From Ichthyophis bannanicus (taxonomy: Eukaryota > Chordata > Amphibia > Gymnophiona > Ichthyophiidae), in NCBI GenBank assembly GCA_033557465.1, contig CM066033.1, positions 388,189,289 to 388,253,288 on the forward strand: 64,000 nucleotides of DNA. The letters are read 5' to 3'. This document shows, one piece after another, positions 33,890 through 45,155 of this stretch. Numbering within the stretch: position 1 is the first letter of the stretch; each line of letters starts with the position of its first letter. The notes under the pieces are model-generated. The model was given only the letters and a program-made list of their open reading frames with translations. It made no database searches and had not been told where the DNA came from. Made by a program: the position numbers and the translations under genes.

Positions 33890-35010
33890 AGAATTGTTTA
33901 CTTATAACAGGTGCTCTCCATAGACAGCAAAGGTTAAATTGCAGCTTCATTGGCTCCCCATAGCAAGTTGCCTGATGTACAAAGCACTGCTACTCACTTT
34001 CAAGGCCCTGCATGAAATGTCAGCAACCTCACTCTCAGAACTCATTCAACGAACACCAGAGACCAGGACCAGAAGAACACACATGAAAAACTCTCTCAAG
34101 ACTCCCTCAACAATAAGAACCTGTACCCAATCAACTAGGAATCATGCCTTCTCTCTATTTGCACCAACTCAATGGAATGAACTCCCACCAATGATACGGG
34201 CCATCCCAGATATTATTTCTTTTAGAAAGGCCTTGAAGACTTACCTCTTCCAATTAGCCTATAACCATCCACCCTAGCCATATATACATCTGAGACAGCC
34301 GAACACCAATTTAATCCTGTTTTAATGTAAATATTTTAAACAGCTATATATAAGCCTAGTTCATATGTTTTATGTAAACCACACTATTCTGTAATAGCGC
34401 GGTAAACCATGTTTTTTGTAAACTGCACTGATCTGTAATAGCGTGGTATAGAAAAAACAAATAAAAATAAAATAAATCAGACACACAAGTGAGTAATGTC
34501 ATCTGATGGTGCTGGGATTACAGGTCTCTCACCTCAGACCTAGTGTGGTGTAAAGTTCCAAGCATGCATGGCCTTTTCCACATGCAGTGGTGGCCTTCGA
34601 TCACTTCAGTTTGTTTATAGCTCATGACCAACTCCTGGGGAAACATGAGGGATTGTGTGCCCGATTAATGCTGTTCTCTACAGAGAACAGCTGTTACAGG
34701 TAAGCAGCTTTGATTTCTCCATTGACAAGCAGAATAGAATCAGACACACAAATGACAGTTCTCAAGTTTAGGATCAATCCATTTTTTTAGATGAGCATTC
34801 CAGTTTTGAGGAGCAACTCAGACACATGATGATGATCCAAGAGTCGAACAGATGAAAGACCGTTTACTCTGTATGCACTGTTACGCGACTTGAAGGTATG
34901 GCGCAAAGATCAAGTAGCTGCTTTGCAGGTACTCTTTAACTATGCAGATTTTAAGTGAGCTATAGCAGCAGTATTGATTCAGATTTGATGAGGCTCGACT
35001 ATATTAGTTA
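33890..35010 (-). mobile_element. DIRS-type remnant (terminal repeat and recombinase relic)
   Basis: The block ttacttataacaggtgctct at 33899-33918 and the inverted block gagaacagctgttacaggta at 34682-34701 copy the outer/inner inverted pair found at the left end of the first DIRS. Following sequence (34880-35000) resembles the decayed recombinase C-terminal region on the minus strand. A 3' piece of an L2-clade LINE (33936-34476) has landed between the arms. Confidence 0.6.
33936..34476 (+). mobile_element. L2-clade LINE, 3' end
   Basis: The frame 33939-34277 (112 aa) reads MQLHWLPIASCLMYKALLLT, then LFAPTQWNELPPMIRAIPD and FRKALKTYLFQLAY, the region after RT in L2-clade elements. The tail tgtaatagcgcggtaaacca ... 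aaataaaaataaaataaa closes it. The frame is intact over 112 residues, so the insertion is fairly young. It is strongly 5'-truncated. Confidence 0.85.
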
Positions 35011-35871
35011 ATGGGCAATCTGACCATAACAGAACCGAATACAAGACGTTAATCAATTAGCACACTGGAAGGCCAAAGTAGTGTACTGCAATAGTCTAAT
35101 CATGAAGTAACTGAAGCAGGAATAATTGTGGCTAAATTGTCAAACTCTAGATATGGGTGCAGCTGTTGAATATTCCCTAGTTGTGAACATGGATTTTACA
35201 ACATTCCCCAAATGTTTACATAAATCAAGTAAAGAGTCAAATAATACCCACAATACTTGCATATCAAGACCTGGTTGTAATATTGTTGACTTAATTTAAT
35301 AGGGAGGGGGCACAAGGAAAAAAAAAATCATAGCTGCTTGCCAAATTCAGACATGCCTCTACAGAAGCCAGGAAACGATTAAGCTAAGCACTCTCTTAAT
35401 ATCCAGCAACAATAGTATACCTTCAACTCCTAGCTCAATGGCCCAGCTTTCAAAATATCATGAACCCCAAAATATTCATTGAAAAAACTATCCTTTTAGA
35501 AAGGCTGAAACCAGTTTAATGCCTTATCTGAAACTATGGGCCTTAAATCTAGATATAAGAATATCATAATCCATGGTGTCAAGGCTGCTATTAAATCCAG
35601 TGATACCATCACACAATCATGACACCTTACTTCAAGGCTTGGTTAGGGATTTATAACATACATAAAAGTGATGATTCAGGCTTTGAAGCTGGATATAGCA
35701 CTGTCCCTTAACACTTGACATTATTCCACAATCAATTTACCCAAGAAAAGGTAAATGAGATACCCATCTATAGTTATCAAATCAACTGTTACTTCCTTGG
35801 TGTCAAAAGAGACAAAAAGTTGCAAAGACTTTCTAATGGACTCTGTTCTTTTAAAAAGGTAGTAAAGAAAA
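35011..35871. other. Unassigned intronic sequence
   Basis: AT-rich, with many stops in every frame. No recognised repeat or exon. Confidence 0.3.
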
Positions 35872-36012
35872 AAAAAATCTGGGAGATCCAAGATGGCTGC
35901 TGTCTATGCTGGCTGAGTGGGCTGCTTTCTGCGATGCTGAAGTGTAAGGGGAAGCTGCGGGGGATTCTACTGACGCAGTCCCTTTTCCTTCTTACCTTAG
36001 GGCCGATGGATT

Positions 36013-37260
36013 CTTTTCTGCAGTCGTGCCCGGAACACTTGGATGAAACCGGAGGAAGAATCCTGGCTGTGTCAATGCCGGGATTGGGTAGTCCAGTGTC
36101 CTCCTCAGGATGTAAACTTACCCTGGATCTACCCCTCCTACCTGTTATACCTGCTGACTTTGAGCTTGAGCCCGCTCGATGCTGCAGGTCCCGATGTGGA
36201 GAAGACTGTGTCCTCGATGGGAGGGAGCGGACTGGAAGCATTGTCAACGGAGATTTCTGGCCCTAGGACTGCTTCTGTGGCCGCAGGCATGGAAGAGAGA
36301 GCAGGCCCTCATGGACTCCCTTGGAAGCAAGTTGGCATCGGGGGAACCGGATGCCTCGGTGAGTTCTGTTGTGGCTTTGATCGATCAAGCTGGTATGGCT
36401 CACTTCTCTGGTAAAACCAGCCAATACTACCTTGGACTCAATTTGGACAGCCCTTACAAAACTTGGGGAGTGTTTGGTTGTTCAAACGAACACTACCTTG
36501 CAGTTTATTTGTGTGAATGTGGGGGCTATGCAGGATTGTATTGACTTTGTGGTTGGGATTAAAACTCAAGCTGATATCTTGGAAAATAAGGTTTCACAAA
36601 TGGAGGAACGGTGTTCAGCGATTGTTAAAATCTGTCCAATCAAAGAATAAAACTTGAAATGCTGAAAAACCAATTTAGATCTACAAATCTGAGACTTTAA
36701 AATTTCCCTCGCTCATCTATGGTTACAGCACGACATATGTTTAAAATGTATCTTTTAGAAGTGCTTGGGGTTCCTTTGGAATCTCATTCACCGTGCTCCA
36801 AAGTCTATTATATTCCCACTGGAAAGAAAGATGGTAAACCAAATATGAAAGCTCCTAGTCTGGTCCCATGAACATATTGAATGTATCAGATTTATTGGAC
36901 ACTTCAGCATCTGACTCTGTTGTCCCAGCTACTTTGCTGATATCATAGGCATTAGTTTCTGATTGAGAAAGGCTGTTGAAAATGTATTTTAAGAAAATAT
37001 CTGTTTTGTTTAAAGGGCTGTCCATTTGTATGTTTCCCAATTTGTGCCAGGATACCCAGAAAAGGAGGAGGGGGGAGTTTTTGGTTCTTAGGCCTGGAGC
37101 GACTCAGTTGGGGGGATTATTTTTCCTTAAATTCCCTTGTAAATGTTTGGTTAAGTTTAATTCTATTTCCTATATTTTTTATGACCTCTCCAATTTGGCA
37201 ACCTTTATTAGCTCCCTATTGCCTGCTGTTCTTCAGGGGGTCTGGGGTGCGGGGAACGAT
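36013..37260 (+). pseudogene. L1 ORF1-like protein (frameshifted)
   Basis: Pieces in three frames: PEHLDETGGRILAVSMPGLG (36030), then the coiled-coil stretch SIWTALTKLGECLVVQTNTT ... DILENKVSQMEERCSAIVKI (36432-36650), then VTARHMFKMYLLEVLGVPLE (36720) and the C-terminal RNA-binding-like part VLFKGLSICMFPNLCQDTQK with FLVLRPGATQLGGLFFLKFP (36976-37170). The order coiled coil, RRM-like, C-terminal domain is that of L1 ORF1p. Several frameshifts and stops. Confidence 0.7.
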
Positions 37261-37466
37261 GTCAGTACACTCATCTGTAGATATTGTATGACCTAGTGGT
37301 TAGGCATGGTTTGCTTTATGTATTTATTTTTCCCTGCTCTGTTTTGGATCTCTGTAGTATGAGGACTTGTGGGTAATGGGCATATTTATGTTACCTTATT
37401 GCTTTTTTTTTCTAGGCATGATTTGTGGCTCTCCTGCCTTATTCCTCTTTCTTCTCAAGTTTGTAT

Positions 37467-38767
37467 TGTGGGACCCTATCCTGGGCCTAAGGCTTACAGC
37501 TATGGGCTGCCTTTTGTCTGTCCTTAAAAATGCAACTTTATTCTTTGTCGCCAGCAATGCACCCTGGGACTTGTAGTTGATAATTCACTTTCAAAGACAA
37601 ACTGTAGTTGTGCAACCGTTGGTTGATGCAAAACAAGAATATTTATTTTGTGGATTTCCAAACGCATTAAAGTTCAGGCACACAAACACAATGGATACTT
37701 CTCCAATAACACAAGAGTAAAGTAAGGAAACGAACTGAAGGTAAACTGAGCACAAGTCTCTAACAAAAAAACTGTTATCTTCAATAAAGCAAAACACAGC
37801 ACAGCCTCATAAGCAATTTCAGCAAAGGTAATTTTCTTCTTTTCAAAACCTTCTTTTAAACCTGCTTACAGGTTTTTCAAGCTTCTTTAAAATAAAGAGA
37901 GCAATCCATTAGAGTATCTTCTGGAATGGATTGCGACTCACAGCAATCAATCTGCATGGGTTCTGGTACTATGGCTGGCTTATCTCTGGACTCAACAGCT
38001 TCTTCAAACTTTCTGTCTTGTAGGAATTCATAAAACTCATTCCATAACTTCTGTTTCTGGTCATGAACATTTACATTCGAGGAGTGAGCTCTCCCTCCCT
38101 CTAATGCTTGCTTTAAAGTCTCTACTGTGTCCACATTTACTGCCCTGCTTGTGACTGGGTTACGGTTCTTTCCCCAAAGGAACGTATCCACCCACCTTCT
38201 AGCAGTTGGATCTTTTAGCATAGGGTCCTGGATATTGGACAAAGGCACCTGTTCCAGCTGGTTTGTAGCCTTTCCAACTAACCGTCTGCTGGCTTTAGGT
38301 CTGGGAGTTTCTCTCAGATATGGAGTGCTTCCTTCTCTGCTTTCAGGCTTCAACAACTGGAAGTCAGCCTCCTCATGGCTCTCAGCTCTCCTAATTCTGA
38401 GCTCCTTCCTCCTGGGAATTTTCTTCCCCCTGGGAACTTTCTACCTCCTGGGAACTCCTCCGTGCACGCTGAGAACTCCTCTGTGAACTCTGTAAGCTCC
38501 GTGTGCTCTCACTTCTCTTCTCCCTTGTGCTCTGTTTGGAGATGGGTTTAAAAACTTGTTTCTTTCCTGCCACACCTTTCTCTTTGCATGTGTGCTCGTA
38601 ATCATTAAGCAAGCCTGCCTCCTCATCAGAGCTAGGGCGTGGCTTGGCTTGACTTTTTTTTCAAAGTAGTTTTTCTCCCTCTGTGCAAAGCTTGGCTGTC
38701 AGTAGTTTTAAAGGCACAAGTACCATTTTCTTCTATTTCCATTCTTTCCTGGTCACTCATCACCACA
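37467..38767 (-). mobile_element. Solo LTR-like element (copy 2), TG...CA with GTAT duplication
   Basis: It starts TGTGGGACCC and ends ACCACA. The 4-bp duplication GTAT lies at 37463-37466 and 38768-38771, and L1 3' UTR reads through when the element is removed. It shares its start, end and minus-strand reading frame with the copy at 9226-10646, though the DNA has diverged. AATAAA on the minus strand is at 37647-37642, in the place equivalent to that in copy 1. No TATA box as clear as that of copy 1 is visible. Confidence 0.82.
37877..38752 (-). pseudogene. Reading frame inside the LTR-like element (copy 2)
   Basis: The minus strand starts with an ATG about 15 bases inside the element (38752): MSDQERMEIEENGTCAFK, continuing about 43 codons to a stop at 38632. 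A Ser/Gln/Glu/Arg-rich segment follows (38612-38391: RSSQRARRSSQEVESSQGEE). A 159-aa frame at 38356-37877 then contains KLWNEFYEFLQDRKFEEAV and ends MQIDCCESQSIPEDTLMDCS plus LYFKEA. The C-terminal block matches copy 1 at MQID, ES, ED and MDCSL. I recognise no known domain. Confidence 0.6.
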
Positions 38768-38875
38768 GTATTTACTTGATATGTATATGTTAAATTTTCA
38801 TAAATAAAAAAATTAAAAAAAAAAAAAAATGATAGTATGAGCCCATTTACAGTCCAGACTATGGAAGGTCTTCTC

Positions 38876-38998
38876 ATGCTGGAACAAACACAGAGGATCT
38901 CTAAGAACGAAAGAGACTGTAGAGCATAGTATTTGGGATGGATAGGCAGACTGGATAGCTAGTATGATTTTTTTCTGCCATCATTTCCTATGTTTCAT
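38876..38998 (+). mobile_element. CR1 3' tail fragment
   Basis: gaacaaacacagaggatctc matches the end of the CR1 coding region at 31433 (gacaaacacagaggatctc). The tail gcagactggatagctagtat follows. About 120 bp. Confidence 0.75.
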
Positions 38999-39519
38999 TA
39001 TAACCTAAACAAAATCAATAAGTTCCACATTTATCTACCTCAAACTAAAAGGTTTGGTTACCTTGAGTCTGAGCAGAGAGGTTAGATAAAACGCCTTGTG
39101 TCTTTTGAAGCACTGTGCTGGAAGAATCTGTGTTAAATGGTATACTATGGGCAGAGAAACTGGATGCGTTACTATGAGCCTAGAAACTAACTTCTTGTGC
39201 TTTGGGATGGTGCTATTAATTAAAATCTTCTGTGCTGAAATAGCACTTTATAAAATAATTCCGCTTAGATGTGTTCAATGTTGTTGCCAAATCAGAGCAG
39301 AATCAATCTTTGCTTTCGGTCAAAAGTCTCAGCCAAGACCAGCATCCTACATGAAGTGTGCCACTTTCCTTTTATGATGGGACTTTTGAAGCCACTGCAG
39401 GAAGGGACAGAGGCAACATCGAGGGAGGAGAACCTTCTGGTCTGTGCAGAGTCTGCCAATTTTTAAGCGCATCTCTGTTCTCTAATGGTCATAATGCCAG
39501 TTGATCCTTTTGGTCTCTG
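38999..39519. other. Unassigned intronic sequence
   Basis: No exon or repeat recognised. Confidence 0.3.
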
Positions 39520-39752
39520 GGATATCTTTATTATTTATAAATTTAGTTCACAACTTCACAGTGGTAGTTCAAGGTGAGTTACCTATGTACCTGAATGTAT
39601 TTCCCTATCTCCAGGAAGGTTTACAATCTAACTTTATACCAGAGACAGAGAGGATTAGATGACTTGCCCAAGGCCACAGGGAGCATTGGATGGATTCAAG
39701 CCTTGGTCTTTCTGGATCCCAGGCTGCTGCTCTAACCACTAGGCTTCTCTTC
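39520..39752 (-). mobile_element. tRNA-derived, MIR/CORE-like SINE
   Basis: On the minus strand the head reads aagcctagtggttagagcag (A box) and later ggcttgaatccat (degenerate B box), then cctgtggccttgggcaagtc, the motif common to MIR-like SINEs. The tail is ttataaataataaagatat. It differs from the SINE family at 17729 and looks older. Confidence 0.75.
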
Positions 39753-40138
39753 TCCACTGGAGAACTGTTTACAACTGCAAACAGTCTTCCAAGTGATGCA
39801 CTGAGACCAAAGGAAATGACACAGAGCCTATGGGTGTCATTGTTGGCTGTTTCTCCAACAGGCTGTCAGGGCCAAAAAGCTTATTTTTGTTGGCCCTACG
39901 GTCCAGCGAGATCAAAAAACAAAAATGATGAAACACACTAAGGAGACTGCTGCATGAAGGAAGGCCCACACATGTACAGAATTTCACGGCAGCTCTGAGC
40001 TCTAGGAGAGCTGCCCTACCTTGGCACTGCCAGATGACAAAACAACTATCAGTCGACAAGCAGGATTGAATCAGGCACACAAGTGGATAAGTATGTTTGG
40101 GGACTCTACACGTACTATAAAAATGTTAAGATACCTAC
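39753..40138. other. BROX intron next to exon, with a DIRS-end-like fragment
   Basis: The stretch at 40055-40085 (cgacaagcaggattgaatca followed by ggcacacaagtgg) resembles the DIRS remnant at 34724-34760. It is short and could be a terminal repeat relic. No other feature is supported. Confidence 0.35.
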
Positions 40139-40245
40139 CTTGCAGCAATGAAAAGTAGGCATCTGTGGCATTTTTCATCATTTCTACATTACAGCTGGTA
40201 TCTACGAATAATTCCAGAAGTCGTGCCCTTGATGCTCTTAATTCA
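40139..40245 (-). CDS. BROX: BROX second coding exon
   Basis: The minus-strand exon runs from a TTTTTTAG acceptor (first exon base 40245) to a CAAG/GTAGGT donor (last exon base 40139). It is 107 nt. Its first base completes a Ser codon left open by the 60.7-kb exon, and its last base opens a Gly codon. The peptide contains [15 protein letters not shown] and then [14 protein letters not shown], matching the start of the BROX Bro1 domain. No stop codon or frameshift is present, so it looks functional. It is separated from the previous exon by a 20.4-kb intron filled with transposons. The translation running on past 40139 is intron read-through. Confidence 0.95.
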
Positions 40246-40619
40246 CTAAAAAACAAAAATTATAAAGTTTGACGTGATAAAAGACCTCTGTAATAAGAAG
40301 TCTTTCCTATCAAATGGACCGACTTGAAAAACAAATCTTCAATTTACTCAAAACCAGTTGCACAGAAGTTAAATCATTTAATTAAAAAAAAAAAAGAATC
40401 TATGACAGGTGTGAATTGTTTACTGTAATTTTAGAAATATCACTAAATTTCCTGATCTGTGTCAGCAGCAGGGAGCAGGTTGCTTTGCTCCACCCTACAC
40501 TCCAGAGGCCAGTTGGGCCCAACACCACCAGATTTAAAAGGACTTCATCTTTGGGTGGGACTGCGCCTGAAGGCCTCATCAGAGGGCCCTTTGGCGTGGG
40601 CCCAACCTGTAGGAAAGAA
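40246..40619. other. BROX intron, no clear feature
   Basis: Segment 40500-40610 contains gggcccaac near 40515 and gtgggcccaa near 40596, a weak inverted repeat that may belong to the 5' part of the L2-like element that follows. Confidence 0.3.
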
Positions 40620-42610
40620 GGCTGAACAGTTTAAAAAACAAACAAAACAAAACCACACAACTCCAAGCCAGCACAGCAGCCTACCCATTACAGAAGTGCT
40701 CAGCACTCAGCAAAAACCATCTGTAAGGCAAAAGAAACGACAAGCAAGGTAACTCCCAAACTACCCTGAAAACAACCATAACAATGACGCCTCTCACCTT
40801 GCTACTATGCCACTCCTCAGTTCACACTCACCACCCATTCACTCCCAACCCTAGCACGCTTATCAACATACATACCAATCATCCACACATACCCCCCCTC
40901 ACAACCATCACTGAAAACAAACCCAGACACACAACACATCATTCAAGTCAAACCATAAAACACACACAAATATACCACCACCACAAATGCATGCAAGGAA
41001 CATCTCCCCCTTAAAATCTACCCTCATAAATGTCAGATCTGCAAGAAATAAGATACAACTTCTCTCTGATACACTAATCAACAACCACATTGATATTTTC
41101 ATCATCAGAGTCCTGGTTTACTGAAACTGACAGTCCTGCTAAACCAACTTGCCCCACAGACTACCAGTTCTTCAGCTCCCCAAAGACTAAACGCCATGGC
41201 AGTAGCATCTGCATACTCACAAGAGAAACACCTCAACTTCCGCACCCTCTCTAAAGAATCTGACAAAAGTAAAACAAGATGTGCGATACCTCTGAGTTAC
41301 ACTGGACCAACACCTCATCACCACAAGACACATGCAGAACATAAGAAGCATTTACTTCAAACTCAAAACTATCACGCACCTTAAATTTCTAACCAGCCAT
41401 AACTACTGCTCATTCCTCCAACAAACCATTTTTCCACATTTAGACTACTGCAATATCATCCTTCAAGGTCTACCAAAAGCAGCTAGCCACCCACTCTAAT
41501 TCGCTCTTAACACAGCAGCACGGACCCTCTTCAACTCACAAAAACACAGAACACCCCTACTCAGACATCTTCACTGGCTACCAATAAGAGAATGCATAAA
41601 ATACAAGTCCATCTTCACAACCTTCAAAATGCAACAACTCCTCCCTGCCACACCTGCAAACCCTACTCCAAGTCACATCTGATAACAGAAAAAGATGAAC
41701 CGGCTCACAGGATACGAAATGCTTATCTCTACTATTTACAAAAACCAGCACCACCTCTAAGAGAGCCTTCTCACTTTATGCTCCACACTTACAGAACTCT
41801 ATTCCTGAAGGGCTACGGACCACAAAGGACACAACAACCTTCAGAAAAGCCCTAAAGACTCACATATTCAAAGACTGCTTTATAGACATCACCTAACCAG
41901 CTGTCATTCAAACTATCCACTCCCCTCCTGTCCCCACCCCTCACCTTGCCTACCCCCATCCCCCCAACCAACTCCAGTCATAAATGATACCCTAGACCAA
42001 AGTAGTTAACAGAAGCCCCAAAAGGAATTTTACCTAGAAACCCCAAAGTGCGTCAATTGACGCATTATCATGACGACTGTGTTTAGCATGAAATGCAGAT
42101 GTGAATTAATGTGAAGTTACTTATTTGTTAAATACGTGCAGTATGTGACGTCATTACATGACGTCATCATATGTTTATTGTTTGTAATGTCAGAGTAAAA
42201 CTGTAAACAGTGATTGAGATGCGCCACCTAGTGAGAACATGAATTTATACCTAGAAGCCCCAAAGTACGTCAATTGACGCATCCAAGACAATTGTGTGTG
42301 TCAATTGGCGTACTTTGGGGCTTCTAGGTATAAATTCATTTTCCCACTAGGTGGTGCATCTGTCAATTTTCGATGCAGATATTTGAACATCTTGACCTTG
42401 CTAACAAAGTCATGGAACATGACTGACATGGTTCTAGCAGTGGCGCTGGTATACAACTTCGAAGATGCATTTGCGTCAATTGACGCACTTCGGGGTTTCT
42501 AGTGTTAATGTTACTTCCAAGCTAATTTCCCTGTTCACAGCATAATGTTCTGTTACAATGTAAACTGCTTTGACCGTAGGATAAAGTGGTATAGAAAAAC
42601 TGTTAAATAA
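40620..42610 (+). mobile_element. L2-clade LINE, internally deleted, split by a fold-back element
   Basis: The plus strand at about 41010 reads KSTLINVRSARNKIQLLSD, the start of the endonuclease. From 41400 it jumps to HLDYCNIILQGLPKAA-like translation and PLLRHLHWLPIRECIKYKSI (41560), the region after RT. The 3' UTR ends at 42560-42610 with tgtaaactgctttgaccgta and aaataaaaac. RT is missing, so it is internally deleted. The fold-back element at 42032-42505 interrupts its 3' UTR. Confidence 0.65.
42032..42505. repeat. Fold-back (MITE-like) element with four copies of a terminal motif
   Basis: The motif ctagaaRccccaaagt followed by the palindrome cgtcaattgacg occurs at 42033-42064 and 42250-42284. 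It occurs inverted at 42302-42333 and 42472-42497. The arms 42215-42284 and 42302-42365 form a long imperfect hairpin. The right end abuts ttaa (42501-42504) and the left has ttta, as expected for a decayed TTAA target site, which would point to the piggyBac superfamily. No transposase is present. Confidence 0.7.
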
Positions 42611-43288
42611 AAACAAATTTTGTGTGCCTATAAAATCAGAAGTTAGATTAGGTGAAACTTGCTAACTATTAGGGCCAAACATCCTAAAGCTTCTTCCATA
42701 TAGGAAGGGTAGCGTATCAGAGTGCCTAGGCAGAAAAGATACATTGGCATGTGCAGCACACTTAGTTTATAGGAATATGTATCTATGTGCCTTAATAAAA
42801 AAGCCCAACCAAAAGTTGCAGCTGCTCTGTATTTTATGAAAAAATGAAGTTAGAAAGAACTAGGGCATGGTTCTTTTCTGTTGTGGACTTAAATTGTGGA
42901 ACATTCTCTTGGAGCTGAATGGGATCCAGAATTATAATAGGGTTAGGCACAAACTGAAAAACATGGCTATTTGAAGGTTGATGTTTTGCAATATAAAATA
43001 ATGGGTTTTTACATTCATGACACCTGTTTTGGGATTTTTTTTTAATGGAACATGAATGCGCATGAATTGATTTATACTTACATATTTATATAAAATATTG
43101 CACTGTGCTTTGTATTATCTTTATTGTGATTGATAAGGCAGAATATAAAATCTGAAATTAAATTAAATACTGCTCCCACAAATGTTTTGTCCATCTGCTG
43201 CTCCTGGGAACAACTATGAAAACCTATCAAATCGTGTGGTCTTAACCTGTAAACATTAATGGGGATTATTTTGAAAGCCCTATTTGTG
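42611..43288. other. Unassigned intronic sequence
   Basis: AT-rich, with no recognised exon or repeat. Confidence 0.3.
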
Positions 43289-43945
43289 CTTTGGATGTCT
43301 GAAAGTGAGCATAGAGACATCCAAAGCACAGAGATGTTGCCAGAGCCATTTTAGAAGCTGGGTTTTTAGACATATCCATAAGAACATAAGATATGCCATA
43401 CTGGGTCAGACCAAAGTCCATCAAGCCCAGTATCCTGTTTCCAACAGTGGCCAATCTAGGTCATAAGTACCTAGCAGTTTCCCCAAAAGACACAGGTTCC
43501 ACAATGCTTGTATTGGGTCAAGCATTGATATCCTGGGTCCCTTCTTAATAATTGTTTATGGCCCTTTCCTCCAGGAACTTGTCCAAACCTTTTTTAAACC
43601 TAGCTACACTAACAGCCTTTACTACATCCTCTGGTAACAGTGTGACAATGTCCAAGTGTGAACAGGGGCATGGTAGAGGCGTTGCTGGAACATTTTCAAG
43701 AACCTAGATGTCACTGCCTGATCTGAAATGCCCTGAACATCCGTAGTTGCATCTAAGTTTAGACCTGCTCCAGGCAAAAAACGTCAGGAAAGTGCTTGTT
43801 TTGGCTGAAAAACTTCAAGGTTGTAGACAAGACAGCACTCCATTCCCAGTAATCAGTACAATCACAATGAAAGCAGAAGTGGGATTTGAACCCTAGCTTC
43901 CCTGGTTCTAGCCCTCTACTCTAACCATTAGGCTATTCTAGACAT
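43289..43945 (-). mobile_element. tRNA-derived repeat with hairpin, split by a CR1 tail
   Basis: At the right end the minus strand reads tagcctaatggttagagtag and agggttcaaatcccac, the A and B boxes of a tRNA-derived head. At the left end a 15-bp hairpin, gtgctttggatgtct and its complement (43288-43302 and 43315-43329), is present. A CR1 3' tail (43378-43640) interrupts the unit. Whether the two ends belong to one element is uncertain. Confidence 0.5.
43378..43640 (-). mobile_element. CR1 3' fragment (first group)
   Basis: Starts with the complement of the CR1 3' end (cataagaacataagatatgc), with the body matching 12598-12860. It is 5'-truncated at ctctggtaacag. Confidence 0.88.
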
Positions 43946-44059
43946 TCAGGTTCCGAAATACTATTCTGGGAACATTTTATGTAGCTGCCCCCGCAGATGT
44001 CCATGGACGTGCCCGCTCTTCCCCCCTGCCAGACAGACATTCTTAGACATCCCACATTG

Positions 44060-44580
44060 AACTTTAAATAGTTTATCACATACTAATCATCATTGCATTG
44101 CTTGATTTTCTTCCCTTGCTCAGCAATTCATGAGTTATATGCCATCCTTGGAATCACATTTTACCATCATGAAAGAAAAAAAATGTGCACTTATAGCTAA
44201 AAGATACAACGTTTCCCGTGGCCACTGCAATTTCACTGCAGGTCATTAGATTTGTATAACACCCTTAGATTTCCATATTTCTTAATTCTTCTTCTGGAAA
44301 CAGTCTCCAGTAGATATCTGCACAAAAGTCATGCACTCCACAGAAGACAATTACTAGGACTGTTTCAGTGCCATCTGCCTCACTCCTCTCCACTTTTCAA
44401 TATCATCAAATGCCATTTTGTTTTTAGCTACAAGATAACGAATTGTTTTCTTTCATGATAATAAATTGATGGATCCAAGAACGGCATATAATTTATGATG
44501 TGCTAGTGGAAGAAAATCAGACAATGCAACGGTGGATTGAGGACTGATGATAGTATGTTAAACATTAATGTTGAGGTTAA
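44060..44580. repeat. Long inverted repeat (fold-back element)
   Basis: Left arm 44060-44205 and right arm 44390-44580 are imperfect inverted copies. Matching blocks include cattgcttgattttcttcc with the complement of gaagaaaatcagacaatg, gttatatgcc with ggcatataat, and catcatgaaagaaaa with tttctttcatgat. The loop of about 185 bp is AT-rich. This is typical of a non-autonomous DNA transposon. I could not fix the exact ends or the target duplication. Confidence 0.65.
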
Positions 44581-44865
44581 GACACCATGATTCAATAATA
44601 GGTTCTCATTAAGCACTTTTGTGGCAACTTGGTTCTTAGTTTAGTTTTAGCAACCTGAGAATGCCTATGCATACATACTACAGATGTAGGTGTAAGTATT
44701 TTTGAACATTTACTTGAGCATGTAAAATGCTATGCTACGCTTAGTCATTTACTGAATTATCCCTGTAAAGACTAATTTTCTAAGAGGGTACCAACGCTTA
44801 TTTTATAATACACAAAATCCCAAACATACACATATGCATCTATATGCCTTTACAAAATATATTTA

Positions 44866-45155
44866 TTTATTTATTTACATTCTCTTATATACCGCGCTAT
44901 TCTGCATCAGTGCGGTTTACATTGAACGAACTGAAATTACATTGAACAGGGTATTATAACTTGGAGATAACTATTTTACAGGGAACATGGGCTATGGAGG
45001 GTTAAGTGGCTTGCCCAAGACCACAAGGAGCACCTGTGGGACTAGAAACCCCAGTCCTTCCGGCCCAAGGTTGCTGTCCTCTAGTGGGATTTGAACCCCA
45101 GACCTTCCGGCCTAAAGTACCTTGCCCCAACCACTAGGCTACTCCTCCACTCCAG
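44866..45155 (-). mobile_element. tRNA-derived SINE (copy 3, inverted)
   Basis: Reverse complement of the family at 17729: (ATTT)n at 44862-44876, tataccgcgctattctgcat, and at the right end ggatttgaaccccaga and ccactaggctactcctccac, the complements of the B and A boxes. No target duplication could be recognised. Confidence 0.9.

Larger units (their letters stand above)
35872..38835 (+). mobile_element. L1-type element carrying ORF1 but no ORF2, split by an LTR-like element
   Basis: The 5' end is ctgggagatccaagatggct, the style of L1 5' UTRs. ORF1-like coding runs to about 37250, followed by only about 215 bp of 3' sequence before the LTR-like insertion at 37467. After it, 38768-38835 gives the 3' end with a poly(A) (38816-38829). 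There is no reverse transcriptase or endonuclease anywhere between the two ends. An L1 with both ends and ORF1 but without ORF2 resembles mammalian HAL1 elements. Confidence 0.65.

Noticed and set aside
40071..40256. 61-aa ORF as a separate small gene
   Set aside because: It is BROX exon sequence read through into the introns at both ends. The splice sites at 40245 and 40139 define the real exon.
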